Of a stretch of 64,000 nucleotides of DNA, positions 43,537-52,357 are shown piece after piece. Within the stretch, counting starts at the first letter, position 1. Every line of letters starts with the position of its first letter. Below the pieces are notes generated by a model that did no database searches, was not told where the DNA came from, and worked only from the letters and a program-made list of their open reading frames with translations. The position numbers and the translations under genes are program-made. The DNA is from Edaphobacter lichenicola. Its GTDB lineage: Bacteria; Acidobacteriota; Terriglobia; Terriglobales; Acidobacteriaceae. The DNA lies in assembly GCF_025264645.1 (NCBI RefSeq), contig NZ_CP073696.1, positions 186,001-250,000 of the forward strand, read 5' to 3'.

Positions 43537-44784
43537 TTAGCTTATCGCTTTCGATGGTGGTGTGACTTGAGTCGGCCATGGGGCCCAGGGGTCATGGAGG
43601 TAGCCGGTGACGCAGGCGTCGGGGCCGTAGCTGGCGCGCGTTACGCGGTGGAGGGACTCCTCAAACAGATAAGGGGAGGCGATGCCCTGGGCGAAGGGGA
43701 TGGCCTGGTCGCCTAGTTCGGTCTCGGCGTAGATCAGGACGGCTTTGTCGACCAGATTTTGCTGGAGGAAGCAGCCGTTGAGGTGGGAGCCGCACTCGAG
43801 CAGGAGGCTGAGGATGTTGCGCTCGGCGAGTGTGGTGAGGACGGCGGGGAGGCTAAGGCGTCCGGCCTGGTCGGGGATTGTTTCAACCTGTGCGCCGTGG
43901 TCGGTGAGCGTGGCGATTTTGGCGCTGGGCGCGGATTTACTGCACAAGATCAGCAGATTGGGGTGGCCGGAGTCTTTGCCGTTGTCGGCTGAACGCACGA
44001 GTTGCGAGGAGAGAGGGATTCTTAGCTGGGAGTCGAGGATGACGCGGAGGAGCGGGCGGCGGCGGGGTAGGTTGTTGGGACCAAGCATTCCGCTGCGGTC
44101 GGTGAGTTGAGGGTCGTCGGCGAGGACGGTGCCGATGCCGGTGAGGACGGCGTCGGAGGCGTGGCGAAGGAGTTGGACCTCGTAGCGGGCGGCGGGTCCG
44201 GTGAGCCAGTGGGGCTGGTTCGGGAGGCGCGAGGCCGATGGTGGGGCGAGTTTGCCGTCGACCGAGAGTGCTGCCTTGAGCGTGACGAAGGGAGTGCGGT
44301 GCTGGATGAAGTGAGCGAAGGCATCGTTCAGGTCGCGAGCCTGTTGCTGGAGGACGCCGACTGTGATTTCGATACCGGCGGCGCGGAGTTTGGCGAGGCC
44401 CTGACCGCTGACTTGAGGGTTGGGGTCTTGCGTGGCGACGACGCAACGAGCGATGCCTGCGGCGATCAGGGCGTCGGCGCAGGGGCCGGTGCGACCGTGG
44501 TGGCTGCAGGGTTCGAGGGTGACGTAAGCGGTAGCTCCGATGGTGGAGAGGCCGCGTTGTGCCGCTTGCTTGAGCGCTACGATCTCAGCGTGGTCGCGGT
44601 TGGCGTAGAGATGTGCGCCTTCGCCAATGATCTTTGGAGTGCCTCCACTGGCTGGCGTCTGCGTGAGGACGCAGCCTACCTGCGGATTGGGGGAAGCCAG
44701 GGCAGTGGTCTCGGCTGCGAGCTTGAGGGCTCGCTTCATGAACTCCTGATCCTGTTCGGCACGGGTTGGTTGAATTTGCTCCAT
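43537..44784 (-). CDS. ribD: bifunctional riboflavin deaminase/reductase RibD
   Basis: A 415-residue enzyme with an N-terminal cytidine-deaminase-like domain and a C-terminal 5-amino-6-ribosylamino-uracil reductase domain. Zinc-ligand motifs are HAE (in RDHAEIVALKQA) and PCSHHGRTGPC; NPQVGCVL is also typical. The reductase part has PFVTLKAALSVDGKLA and DAVLTGIGTVLADDPQLT. It makes 5-amino-6-ribitylamino-uracil in riboflavin synthesis, with ribE next in the operon. The start at 44784 gives MEQIQPTRAEQDQEFMKRAL; an extension up to 44913 overlaps the repeat. No FMN riboswitch pattern is present upstream. Confidence 0.95.
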   Translation of the reverse strand: MEQIQPTRAEQDQEFMKRALKLAAETTALASPNPQVGCVLTQTPASGGTPKIIGEGAHLYANRDHAEIVALKQAAQRGLSTIGATAYVTLEPCSHHGRTGPCADALIAAGIARCVVATQDPNPQVSGQGLAKLRAAGIEITVGVLQQQARDLNDAFAHFIQHRTPFVTLKAALSVDGKLAPPSASRLPNQPHWLTGPAARYEVQLLRHASDAVLTGIGTVLADDPQLTDRSGMLGPNNLPRRRPLLRVILDSQLRIPLSSQLVRSADNGKDSGHPNLLILCSKSAPSAKIATLTDHGAQVETIPDQAGRLSLPAVLTTLAERNILSLLLECGSHLNGCFLQQNLVDKAVLIYAETELGDQAIPFAQGIASPYLFEESLHRVTRASYGPDACVTGYLHDPWAPWPTQVTPPSKAIS

Positions 44785-44970
44785 TGAGTCTTCTCTTGTT
44801 CCGGTCTTCGACCTCTTTGATGTAACGCAAGAGGGGGGTGCCCCCCCGGGGTAGTACTTCGTAAGTATCTTATTTGCAATACTTACGAAAATTCGTCCCC
44901 GCAAATATGTCATTCAAAGGGGCTTAAAGGCAAATATGTCTTTCTAAAAGGGTTAGCTCCTTAATCTACA

Positions 44971-44995
44971 AAGGGCTCCGGAACTCGGAACCCTT
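44971..44995 (-). terminator. hairpin inside repeat copy B
   Basis: AAGGGCTCCG / CGGAACCCTT with loop GAACT; the one imperfect pair becomes G-U on the minus strand, so the structure suits the RNA transcribed towards ribD. There is no strong T-tract. Its place corresponds to the hairpin at 486-509 in copy A. Confidence 0.4.
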
Positions 44996-45012
44996 GTGTC
45001 ATTCATAGAACA

Positions 45013-45041
45013 AGTATAGCGGATTGGGCATAACTCATACG
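45013..45041 (-). promoter_or_regulatory. putative promoter in repeat copy B, reading towards ribD
   Basis: Minus-strand TATACT (45018-45013) below the conserved GCGTATGAGTT block, as in copy A. No consensus -35 is seen. Confidence 0.35.
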
Positions 45042-45419
45042 CCACGCGAATCTCCTTGTCTGGCGCGGGTTTTCGTGTGATCGGGGCTTGACAGGATTTT
45101 CAGCGTATCTGCAACGTGGAAGGTCAACCACTATCAACGATGACTCGCCAAGCTGCGGCTGAGATTAATAGCCATTTATGCGGATTTGGCGCGGTTTGTG
45201 TGAGCCAGTCTCATCCTGTTTGATCTACAATCCTCGAACTTGAGAAAAGCGGCTTGCTACGTAGTGGAAGATGGACGCTGTCATGCGGAGGCAATGTGCA
45301 TGACGGCTTCGACCGCTCGTGGCAATCGTTATGCGGAATTTTTGTGAGGGCTCCTTTGTGCTCTCTTCTTATTGGCGAAGAAGGACCAACGTTTGTGCGA
45401 AGAAATGGGATATCGGGCT

Positions 45420-48116
45420 ATGTGGTTGAAGAAGAGTAAGTATCTAACAGTCGTTTTTTGCCTAGGGGCATTGAGCGTTGTGTCTGTCGCTTCGTGGGGG
45501 CAGGCGGTTCCAGCGGAGAAGGCCAATGAGGCCCGAATCGACCGGCTGTTGAAACAGATGACGCTGGAAGAGAAGATGAATCTGATTCGGGGTGGGCTTG
45601 AGGATCCTTCTGTGTATCAAGGGCAGGCGGGATATCTGCCGGGTGTGCCGCGGTTGCATGTGCCTTCGCTGCGCATGGCCGATGGGCCTCCGGGGTTGTT
45701 GACGCGAGTGCCGGGGCAGGCCGAGACGGCGACGATGGGTGTCGCCGCAACGTTCAGCACGAAGGACGCGGAGGCGAATGGTGTGGTGATTGGCCGCGAG
45801 GCGCGGTCGCTGGGCATCGATGTGGTGCTGCAGCCGTTTGTCAATATCGATCGCGATATTACCTTTGCCCGCGCTTACAACACGTTTGGTGAAGACCCAT
45901 TTTTGACGGGTGTGATGGGCGCTGCGGAGATTCGTGGGGCGCAGGGTCAGGGCGTGATGGCGCAGACGAAGCACTATGTGGGGTACGACTCGAACGCGTA
46001 CAACATCTTCATCGATCAGCAGACGCTGCACGAGGTTTACGCTGCGCCGTTTGCAGAGGCGATCAAGGCTGGCACCTCTTCTGTGATGTGCTCGTATAAC
46101 CGCATCAATGGGCCGTTTGCGTGCGGCAACAGCGATACGTTGAAGACGATCCTGAAAGATGAGATGGGGTTCAAGGGGTTTGTGACTTCGGACTGGGGCG
46201 GAGTGCATAGCGTCCTATTTCTCAACGAAGGTCTGGATATGGAGATGCCTGGCGCTGCGGAGGCGGATAGTCCGTTCAAGCCGTTCATCGCCAACTATTT
46301 TGTGACTGCTCCGCCGGAGCCACCTTCGAATACGCCGATCGATCCTGAAGCGCTGGCGGCGATTCTTGGTGGTCCGATTCCAGAGGAGCCGAAGGCGAAT
46401 GGGCTGGATCTCGGCGGTTTTCCGCGCGATAACGATAAGACATCGATGCGGGAGGCGCTGAAGAATGGCACAGTGACTGAGGCTACGATTACGGCTGCGG
46501 CGCGGCGGGTGTTGTATGAGATCGATCGCTTCGGCTATCTGGATGGCAAACAGAAGCATAATGTGACGCCGCAGGATATCGAAGAGAATGCGGCTGTGAT
46601 TCGGAAGACCGCACAGGATGCGGCGGTGCTGTTGAAGAATGAGCACGCGCTGCCGTTGAGCAAGGATGATCTGCAGTCGCTGGCGCTGATTGGGCCGGGG
46701 GCGGGGCAGATTGCGGCGATTGGAACGTTTGGCGAGCGGAGCCCTGGGCTGACGGAGCGGCAGATCGGGCCGCTGGAGGCACTGAAGAAGGGTGCTCCTT
46801 CGGCCAATATTACGTATGCGGTGGATAACGATATGACTGGCGTGCCGATTCCTGCGACGGCGTTTTCGCATGATGGGACCCCGGGATTGCTGCGTAAGGA
46901 GGGTTCAGGTGCAGAGACTGCGGATGCGCAGCTGGACTTTACGCACAGCAACGGCAAGTCTCTGCCTGCGGATGGAATGGTGACGTGGAAGGGAACGTTG
47001 ACGGTGCCGAGCGATGGCGAGTACTGGCTCTACCTGCAGGCGCTGGGCGCGCGGGGCAAGTTGCTGCTCGACGGCAAGCGTGTGGGGCAGACGGGTGCGA
47101 CGAAGGGCACGGTGCATGGCGATATACAACACGCAACGCAGGACAATGGATTTCCGACGGTCGATGGTTTGGATAATGTGCGGCGCGCGGTGCAGTTGGC
47201 TGCGGGGCCGCATGATATTACGGTGATTGCGAGCGGAGATACTTCGAATGCGCCGGAGCAGATTCGTCTGAACTGGATGACGCCGGAGCAGAGGCAGCAA
47301 AATCACCAGGCGGCGATTGATGCAGCGAAGAAGGCGCATACGGCGGTGGTGTTTGTGTGGACGCGAGGGAAGCCGGACTTTGCGCTGCCGGGTGAGCAGG
47401 ACAAGCTTGTGGATGACATCGCTGCGGTAAATCCGAACACGATTGTGGTGATGAATGTGAGCCAGCCTGTGGCGATGCCGTGGTTGAGTAAGGTGAAGGG
47501 CGTGGTGCAGATGTGGTGGACGGGCGATGAAGGCGGATGGGCTACGGCGGATATTCTGCTGGGGAAGGCGAATCCGGCTGGGCGTCTGCCGTTCACCTGG
47601 GCGAAGCAACTGACGGACTATGCGGCGAATGATCCGGCGCATCCGGAGCGGTCGGCTAAGGGTGTGGATGGGAAGACGACCTACTCCGAGGGTGTGGATG
47701 TGGGGTATCGGTGGTTCGATAAGGAGAAGATTGAGCCGCTGTTCCCGTTTGGATTTGGGCTTTCGTACACGACGTTTGAGTACTCGGATTTGAAGGTGTC
47801 GAAGGCTTCGGATAATGGGCTGGATGTTTCAGTGCGTTTGAAGAATAGCGGGAGCGTTGAAGGTGACGAGGTGCCGCAGGTGTATCTGGATGCTCCGGCG
47901 CAGCAGCCGCAGGGCGTGCAGTTTGCACCGAAGACGCTGGCGGCGTTCGATCGCGTGACGCTGAAGCCGGGTGAGAGCAAGGATGTGAAGATGCACGTGG
48001 CGCCGAGGGCTCTGGAGTATTGGTCGGTGGCGGATAAGAAGTGGGTGCGGTCGGACGCGAGAACGGTGCGCGTTGGTTCGTCTTCACGTGATTTGAAGCT
48101 TAGCTCGGAGAAGTAA
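45420..48116 (+). CDS. exported GH3 beta-glucosidase with PA14 insertion
   Basis: An 898-residue glycoside hydrolase. A signal peptide ends near SVASWGQ. The GH3 N-domain includes LKQMTLEEKMNLIRGG and GFVTSDWGGVHS, where Asp258 is the expected nucleophile. The alpha/beta sandwich domain is interrupted at ~residues 490-640 by a PA14 domain (WKGTLTVPSDGEYWLYLQALGARGKLLLDGKRV). The C-terminal fibronectin III-like domain has YPFGFGLSYTTFEYSDL-type and GDEVPQVYLDAPAQ motifs. Predicted to release terminal glucose or xylose from plant oligosaccharides. Start 45420 gives a normal signal peptide; ATG 45405 (site GAAGAA) is an alternative. Confidence 0.93.
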   Translation: MWLKKSKYLTVVFCLGALSVVSVASWGQAVPAEKANEARIDRLLKQMTLEEKMNLIRGGLEDPSVYQGQAGYLPGVPRLHVPSLRMADGPPGLLTRVPGQAETATMGVAATFSTKDAEANGVVIGREARSLGIDVVLQPFVNIDRDITFARAYNTFGEDPFLTGVMGAAEIRGAQGQGVMAQTKHYVGYDSNAYNIFIDQQTLHEVYAAPFAEAIKAGTSSVMCSYNRINGPFACGNSDTLKTILKDEMGFKGFVTSDWGGVHSVLFLNEGLDMEMPGAAEADSPFKPFIANYFVTAPPEPPSNTPIDPEALAAILGGPIPEEPKANGLDLGGFPRDNDKTSMREALKNGTVTEATITAAARRVLYEIDRFGYLDGKQKHNVTPQDIEENAAVIRKTAQDAAVLLKNEHALPLSKDDLQSLALIGPGAGQIAAIGTFGERSPGLTERQIGPLEALKKGAPSANITYAVDNDMTGVPIPATAFSHDGTPGLLRKEGSGAETADAQLDFTHSNGKSLPADGMVTWKGTLTVPSDGEYWLYLQALGARGKLLLDGKRVGQTGATKGTVHGDIQHATQDNGFPTVDGLDNVRRAVQLAAGPHDITVIASGDTSNAPEQIRLNWMTPEQRQQNHQAAIDAAKKAHTAVVFVWTRGKPDFALPGEQDKLVDDIAAVNPNTIVVMNVSQPVAMPWLSKVKGVVQMWWTGDEGGWATADILLGKANPAGRLPFTWAKQLTDYAANDPAHPERSAKGVDGKTTYSEGVDVGYRWFDKEKIEPLFPFGFGLSYTTFEYSDLKVSKASDNGLDVSVRLKNSGSVEGDEVPQVYLDAPAQQPQGVQFAPKTLAAFDRVTLKPGESKDVKMHVAPRALEYWSVADKKWVRSDARTVRVGSSSRDLKLSSEK

Positions 48117-48159
48117 GCGCTGTGGATGTGTGGGCCTGTTTGGTGGGATGATTTGTTGT

Positions 48160-48213
48160 CCTGCCGGACGGGCCCACTGCTCGTGGGGCGGTCACTTCGT
48201 GACTTGTATACCT
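48160..48213. other. short G/C-rich intergenic element with small hairpin
   Basis: Between the convergent GH3 and ftsY genes lies GGACGGGCCCACTGCTCGTG followed by a GTCAC-TTC-GTGAC hairpin and GTATACC. The block looks like a mobile or repeated intergenic element rather than a terminator, but only one copy occurs in this window. Confidence 0.3.
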
Positions 48214-49221
48214 TTAGTCGATGAGGGAGTCTACGAAGCTGGCGCTGTCGAAGGGGATGATGTCTTCGAGCTTCTCGCCGATGCCTGCGTAGACGACTGG
48301 GAGTTTGAGTTCGGTCGCGATCGCGAGGACGATGCCGCCTTTGGCGGTGCCGTCGAGTTTGGTGAGGACGATGCCGGTGACGTGAGCCGCTTCGGTGAAG
48401 AGGCGCGCTTGCGTGAGGCCGTTCTGGCCGGTAGTCGCGTCCATGACGAGGAGGGTCTGGTGGGGTGCGCCGGGGATTAGTTTTTCCGCCGTGCGGCGCA
48501 TCTTGTCGAGCTCCTTCATGAGGTCGGTCTTGGTGTGGAGGCGACCGGCGGTGTCAACGATGAGGACTTGCGTGCCTCTGGCCTTGGCGGCGGCGCAGGC
48601 GTCGTATAGTGCGGCTGAGGGATCGCCGCCTTGCTTGGTCTTGATGATCTGAACGTCGGAGCGCTGGGCCCAGACCTCGAGCTGTTCGATGGCGGCAGCG
48701 CGGAAGGTATCGGCGGCGCAGAGCAGCACGGTACGGCCCTGTGCGGTGAAGTAGGCGGAGAGCTTGCCGGTGGTGGTCGTCTTGCCGGTGCCGTTGACCC
48801 CGACCATCATGATGACTTCGGGTGGCGCTGCTGGATGCGTAATGGGGCGGGCTACGCCGTCAAGGATCTGCTTGAGCTCGGCCTTGAGGAGGCGCTTGAG
48901 GTCGTCACCGCCCTGGATGCCGACGCGGAGGGCGCGCTGGCGGAGGTTCTCCATGACGAGTGCGGTGGTGGGAGCGCCCAGGTCTGCTGCGAGCAGGAGA
49001 GGCTCAAGGTTGACCAAGGTGGTCTCGTCGACTTCGCGAGTCAGGGCGATGACGGAGCTGATGGACTCGGAGAAGGACTCGCGGGTGCGGGTGACCGCCT
49101 GCTTCATGCGGTCGAAGAAGCCGCCGCGCTTTTGCTCCTGCGGCTCTTGAGCTGCGGGGACTACGGCTTCGTCAGGTTGTTGCTCGGATTTGTCGCGTTT
49201 ACCGAAGAGGGAAAAGGCCAT
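48214..49221 (-). CDS. ftsY: signal recognition particle receptor FtsY
   Basis: A 335-residue SRP GTPase that docks ribosome-SRP complexes at the inner membrane. The acidic A domain is short (residues ~1-30, DKSEQQPDEAVVPAAQEPQEQ). The N domain and G domain follow with GVNGTGKTTT (141-150), DTAGRLHTK, and TKLDGTAKGG. The C-terminus FDSASFVDSLID is normal for FtsY. No ffh or ftsE/X neighbours are visible. It is divergent from the PNPOx-like gene. Confidence 0.96.
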   Translation of the reverse strand: MAFSLFGKRDKSEQQPDEAVVPAAQEPQEQKRGGFFDRMKQAVTRTRESFSESISSVIALTREVDETTLVNLEPLLLAADLGAPTTALVMENLRQRALRVGIQGGDDLKRLLKAELKQILDGVARPITHPAAPPEVIMMVGVNGTGKTTTTGKLSAYFTAQGRTVLLCAADTFRAAAIEQLEVWAQRSDVQIIKTKQGGDPSAALYDACAAAKARGTQVLIVDTAGRLHTKTDLMKELDKMRRTAEKLIPGAPHQTLLVMDATTGQNGLTQARLFTEAAHVTGIVLTKLDGTAKGGIVLAIATELKLPVVYAGIGEKLEDIIPFDSASFVDSLID

Positions 49222-49339
49222 GCTGTTACTAGTTTAGCAATCCTGCGGGTGAAGAGGCGTTGGGACGGCCAATCCAGCGATGAATTGACACGAATGGTGA
49301 GTGTTGACTTTGTGAGCGTGAGGCTTATCTTGTACGACT

Positions 49340-49762
49340 ATGGCGAGATTTGAGCTTTATGAGTTCATTGCAGGGCATTCGCTGGCGGTTCTGGGGAGTA
49401 TCTCGGCGGAGGGTATGCCTCAGTCTGCTCTCGTTGGGTTTGCTGTGACGAAGAAGTTGGAGATTGTGTTCGACACTCTCAACAGCACTCGAAAGTATCG
49501 AAATTTGATCGCCAATGCTAATGCGTCGCTGGTAATTGGGTGGCAGGGAGAGAAGACGGTCCAGTTTGAAGGGGAGGCGTTTTTGCCGCAGGGTGCGGAG
49601 CTGGAGCGATACAAAGAAGTTTATTTTGCAAAGTGGCCGGACGGACCGAGTCGGCAGAACTGGCCTGGGTTGGTTTACGTTGTTGTGCGCCCGCGATGGA
49701 TTCGGTATAGCGACTATGATCAGCGGCCACCGTTGATCGAAGAGCAGGTGTTTGATCGGTAG
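49340..49762 (+). CDS. pyridoxamine 5'-phosphate oxidase-like (split-barrel flavin) protein
   Basis: A 140-residue cytoplasmic protein with the FMN-binding split barrel: ARFELYEFIAGHSLAVLGSISAEGMPQSALVGFAV, EIVFDTLNSTRKYRNLIANANASLVIGW, VQFEGEAFLPQG. The first two segments are the usual FMN-phosphate binding strands. Members include oxidases, F420 or FMN-binding reductases and unknowns, so no reaction is assigned. The ribosome site is weak. Divergent from ftsY. Confidence 0.88.
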   Translation: MARFELYEFIAGHSLAVLGSISAEGMPQSALVGFAVTKKLEIVFDTLNSTRKYRNLIANANASLVIGWQGEKTVQFEGEAFLPQGAELERYKEVYFAKWPDGPSRQNWPGLVYVVVRPRWIRYSDYDQRPPLIEEQVFDR

Positions 49763-49792
49763 CGAGTGAGACTAAATTAGGCACGGTGACCG

Positions 49793-50728
49793 TCAACTTG
49801 TCGGAGACGGAGACTTTAGAGTGTTCTGGTAGACGCGGAGGCGGACGCAGCCGGCTTGAAGCAGAGGTGCTGGCACCTGATAGCAGTGGCCGTGCTCGAG
49901 AAGATCTCCAAGGATGGTTTCGACCTCGACGTGCGCACCTTTTTTCAGGTCGCGGTACATGGACGAGGTGAGCTTCGAGTCTTTCATGGTTGCTTGTTTG
50001 CGTATGTTGTCGATGAGAGATTGTGGGGGAGGGAATCCACAGGCAGTAGCGATCGCGGCGCACTCATCGATGGCTTGCAATATGGTTTGCTGACCGTCCG
50101 GCACGGCGTTGATCGCGCCGACGGGCCCGTCGAGCAGGCAAGTGGCCAGGCCGAGGGATGCGATCATCACCCACTTCTGCCACATCTCCTGCGTGATGTT
50201 GGCGGAGAGTTCGGTGTCGAAGCCTGCGTTGCGAAAGGCGTCATCGAGAGCGCGGATGCGAGCGGTGATCTCTCCGCTGAGTTCGCCGTAGGTGAGCTTT
50301 TGCAGCGGCGCGATCTGGACGATGCGCTCCTGCTCGTCCAGATCGGCGATGACGATGCAGACACCACCCACGACGGCGCGCTCGCCGAAGGCCTTGGTGA
50401 GGGTTTTGATGTGGCGCATTCCGTTTAGGACGGGATAGATCATTGTTTCAGGGCCTACGGCGGCAGACATGTCCTTGATTGCCTGATCGAGCGCCTGGGC
50501 CTTCACGCTGAGAAAGATGATGTCGTAGGGGCTACTGAGCTCATCAGCGGTGATGAGCGTTGGTTTGAGCGTGAGATCACCGTGCGGACTAAGAACGCGG
50601 AGACCGTCCCGCCGGAGTTGCTGCGCGCGTGCGGGTCTGACGAGAAAGGTTACGTCACGGCCAGCTTGTTCGAGACGCGCTCCGAAGTAACCACCAACCG
50701 CACCAGCGCCAACAACCAGAATCTTCAT
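49793..50728 (-). CDS. panE: 2-dehydropantoate 2-reductase (ketopantoate reductase)
   Basis: A 311-residue NADPH-dependent enzyme of the PanE/ApbA family, making pantoate for coenzyme A. The N-terminal Rossmann motif is ILVVGAGAVGGYFGARLEQAG; the middle has IIFLSVKAQALDQAI and VYPVLNGMRH-type sequence (YPVLNGM); the C-terminal part has SANITQEMWQKWVMIASLG (catalytic-region Lys) and SSMYRDLKKGAHVEVETILGD. These order and lengths match the family. Paralogues acting on other 2-oxo acids exist, so panE is probable rather than certain. Start ATG 50728. Confidence 0.87.
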   Translation of the reverse strand: MKILVVGAGAVGGYFGARLEQAGRDVTFLVRPARAQQLRRDGLRVLSPHGDLTLKPTLITADELSSPYDIIFLSVKAQALDQAIKDMSAAVGPETMIYPVLNGMRHIKTLTKAFGERAVVGGVCIVIADLDEQERIVQIAPLQKLTYGELSGEITARIRALDDAFRNAGFDTELSANITQEMWQKWVMIASLGLATCLLDGPVGAINAVPDGQQTILQAIDECAAIATACGFPPPQSLIDNIRKQATMKDSKLTSSMYRDLKKGAHVEVETILGDLLEHGHCYQVPAPLLQAGCVRLRVYQNTLKSPSPTS

Positions 50729-50770
50729 TCGTCCTTCCTCGTACGTTTCGAAGCCGATGTGGTTTCGTTG

Positions 50771-51013
50771 CTAGCCAGCTTTGACGATGTATTGCTGGCC
50801 GATTGTGAGAGCCGGTGATGTGAGCTGTGAGGTTGGGTGCGACTGCTGCGGGTTTGGAACTGCCTTTGTCTGCCGGGCTTTGATGAAGATGATGGCGGCG
50901 ACGAGGATGACGATAATTGCGACTGCGAAGGCGATGACGACAGGGAGGAAGGACGAATCGCTCTCGCGTGCTTCAGGTGTGGGATCGTTGTTGGAGGGTT
51001 TGGGCTCGGTCAT
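50771..51013 (-). CDS. small single-pass membrane protein (80 residues)
   Basis: A polar N-terminus (MTEPKPSNNDPTPEARESD), one transmembrane helix (SSFLPVVIAFAVAIIVILVAAIIF), then a basic-to-polar tail ending SPALTIGQQYIVKAG. No family recognised. It lies between the panE-like gene and another small membrane protein, in the same direction, and follows plsY-gpsA, so all five may be in one transcription unit. Confidence 0.65.
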   Translation of the reverse strand: MTEPKPSNNDPTPEARESDSSFLPVVIAFAVAIIVILVAAIIFIKARQTKAVPNPQQSHPTSQLTSPALTIGQQYIVKAG

Positions 51014-51074
51014 GGTGTCTTGGATGCACGACCGGCTGGTTGGATTTGCTTTCGCTGAGCGATTCGTTGTGATG

Positions 51075-51293
51075 TCAGTTCGAAGCGGGCGGAGTGCTGG
51101 ATGCCGGAGCAGGTGCGGGCTGAGCCGGAGACTGCCAGAGCGATGGCCGCACGATAAGAAGAAGGTAGAGAAACAGGATTGCGATCAGGACAAGGCCGCC
51201 GATGAAGATGTGCGGACGAAATCCCATGTAGGTTTTGTGTTTCGGGAGGTCGGGCGGAGGGATGTGTCCGTGTTCGGAGTGGTGTTCGTGCAT
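51075..51293 (-). CDS. small single-pass membrane protein with His-rich N-terminus (72 residues)
   Basis: Begins MHEHHSEHGHIPPPDLPKHK, with five His in the first nineteen residues, then one transmembrane helix (IFIGGLVLIAILFLYLLLIV) and a Pro/Ala/Ser tail. The His cluster could bind metal. A GTG start at 51299 would add two residues; neither start has a clear ribosome site. No family recognised. It lies 62 bases upstream of the next small membrane protein gene and ~70 bases past gpsA. Confidence 0.65.
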   Translation of the reverse strand: MHEHHSEHGHIPPPDLPKHKTYMGFRPHIFIGGLVLIAILFLYLLLIVRPSLWQSPAQPAPAPASSTPPASN

Positions 51294-51364
51294 GCACACC
51301 AGCTTAGACGCAAAACGACGTGTGCGCTGGAACTAATGCAAAGTTTCGTGGAGTACCAGATAGA

Positions 51365-52357
51365 TTATTCGTCGCGACCGGGGCGGGACATAAGTTCGCG
51401 GATCGCCTCTTTGGGACTTTTGTTGCGGTGAAGGATGGCGTCCATCTGCTCGGTGATCGGCATCTCGACGGCGTAGCGGGCGGCAAGACCAAGAGCCGCC
51501 GCGGTGCTGCGGACGCCCTCGGCTACCTTGCCGTTGAGTCCGGCGATGATGTCGTTGAGTTGGCGACCGCGGCCAAGCTCGATGCCGACAGAGCGGTTGC
51601 GAGATAGAGAGCCGGTGCAGGTGAGGACGAGGTCGCCGATGCCGGAGAGGCCAGCGAGGGTCTGGCGGCGCCCACCGCAGGCGACGGCGAGGCGGGTGAC
51701 CTCGGCGATGCCGCGGGTGATGAGGGCGGCGGATGAGTTGTAACCGAGATTGAGGCCGCTGGCGACTCCGGCGGCGAGGGCGATGACGTTCTTCAGGGCG
51801 CCGCCGAGTTCGACGCCGGGGACATCTTCGTTGGTGTAGACGCGCAGAGTAGGAGAGGTGAAGTCACGTTGGATCGTCTGCGCGATCGGGAGAAAATTGG
51901 AAGCAACGACGACTGCGGTCGGGATGCCCGCTGCAACCTCCTGCGCAAACGACGGTCCGCTGAGGACGGCAAACGGGTTGCCGGTGACAGATGCGACGAC
52001 CTGAGACATGCGGAGGAAGCTGGCCTCTTCCAGGCCTTTGCTTGCGCTGAGGATGATCTGGTTGCGCGTGAGCATTGGGGCGATGTGCGTGATGACTCCG
52101 CGAAGATGTTGCGAGGGCGTGACGCAGAGGAGGATGTCCGCTTCGAAGATGGCGCGAGGAAGGTCGGAGGTGATCTGGATGTCGACCGGGAGGGTGAAGC
52201 CGGGGAGGTAGGGAAGGTTTTCGCCTGCGTCGGCGAGCTGCTCGGCGAGTGCTGTGGAGTGTGACCAGAGACACAACTGATGACCGCCGCGACGGGCGAG
52301 GGAGAGAGCGAGTGCCGTGCCCCAGGCCCCGGCACCAAGCACGGTGATGCGGCTCAT
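51365..52357 (-). CDS. gpsA: NAD(P)-dependent glycerol-3-phosphate dehydrogenase
   Basis: A 330-residue enzyme that reduces dihydroxyacetone phosphate to sn-glycerol-3-phosphate for phospholipid synthesis. N-terminal ITVLGAGAWGTALA binds the cofactor; SASKGLEE, ELGGALKNVIALAAGVASGLNLG (catalytic Lys) and LAGLSGIGDLVLTCTG complete the family signature. The ATG overlaps the plsY stop as ATGA, so translation is coupled; PlsY uses the product. Start 52357 gives the usual MSRITVLG beginning. Confidence 0.96.
   Translation of the reverse strand: MSRITVLGAGAWGTALALSLARRGGHQLCLWSHSTALAEQLADAGENLPYLPGFTLPVDIQITSDLPRAIFEADILLCVTPSQHLRGVITHIAPMLTRNQIILSASKGLEEASFLRMSQVVASVTGNPFAVLSGPSFAQEVAAGIPTAVVVASNFLPIAQTIQRDFTSPTLRVYTNEDVPGVELGGALKNVIALAAGVASGLNLGYNSSAALITRGIAEVTRLAVACGGRRQTLAGLSGIGDLVLTCTGSLSRNRSVGIELGRGRQLNDIIAGLNGKVAEGVRSTAAALGLAARYAVEMPITEQMDAILHRNKSPKEAIRELMSRPGRDE

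Larger units (their letters stand above)
44832..45103. repeat. dispersed intergenic repeat, copy B (upstream of ribD)
   Basis: Matches copy A (345-615) in order and orientation: the GGGGGGTGCCCCCCCGGGG motif near the gene, GCAAATATGTCATTCAA (here twice, at 44901 and 44930, a 29-base tandem), a hairpin, then CTCATACGCCACGCGAATCT, GCGGGTTTTCGT and GGGGCTTGACAGGATTTT. An inverted repeat TTCGTAAGTAT / ATACTTACGAA lies at 44858-44889. From 45104 to 45419 I see no gene or clear signal before the GH3 gene. Confidence 0.75.

Noticed and set aside
44785-45100. FMN riboswitch upstream of ribD
   Set aside because: The RFN core motifs could not be found; the region is occupied by the dispersed repeat instead.
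48160-48213. Rho-independent terminator after the GH3 gene
   Set aside because: The hairpin has only five base pairs and no T-tract.
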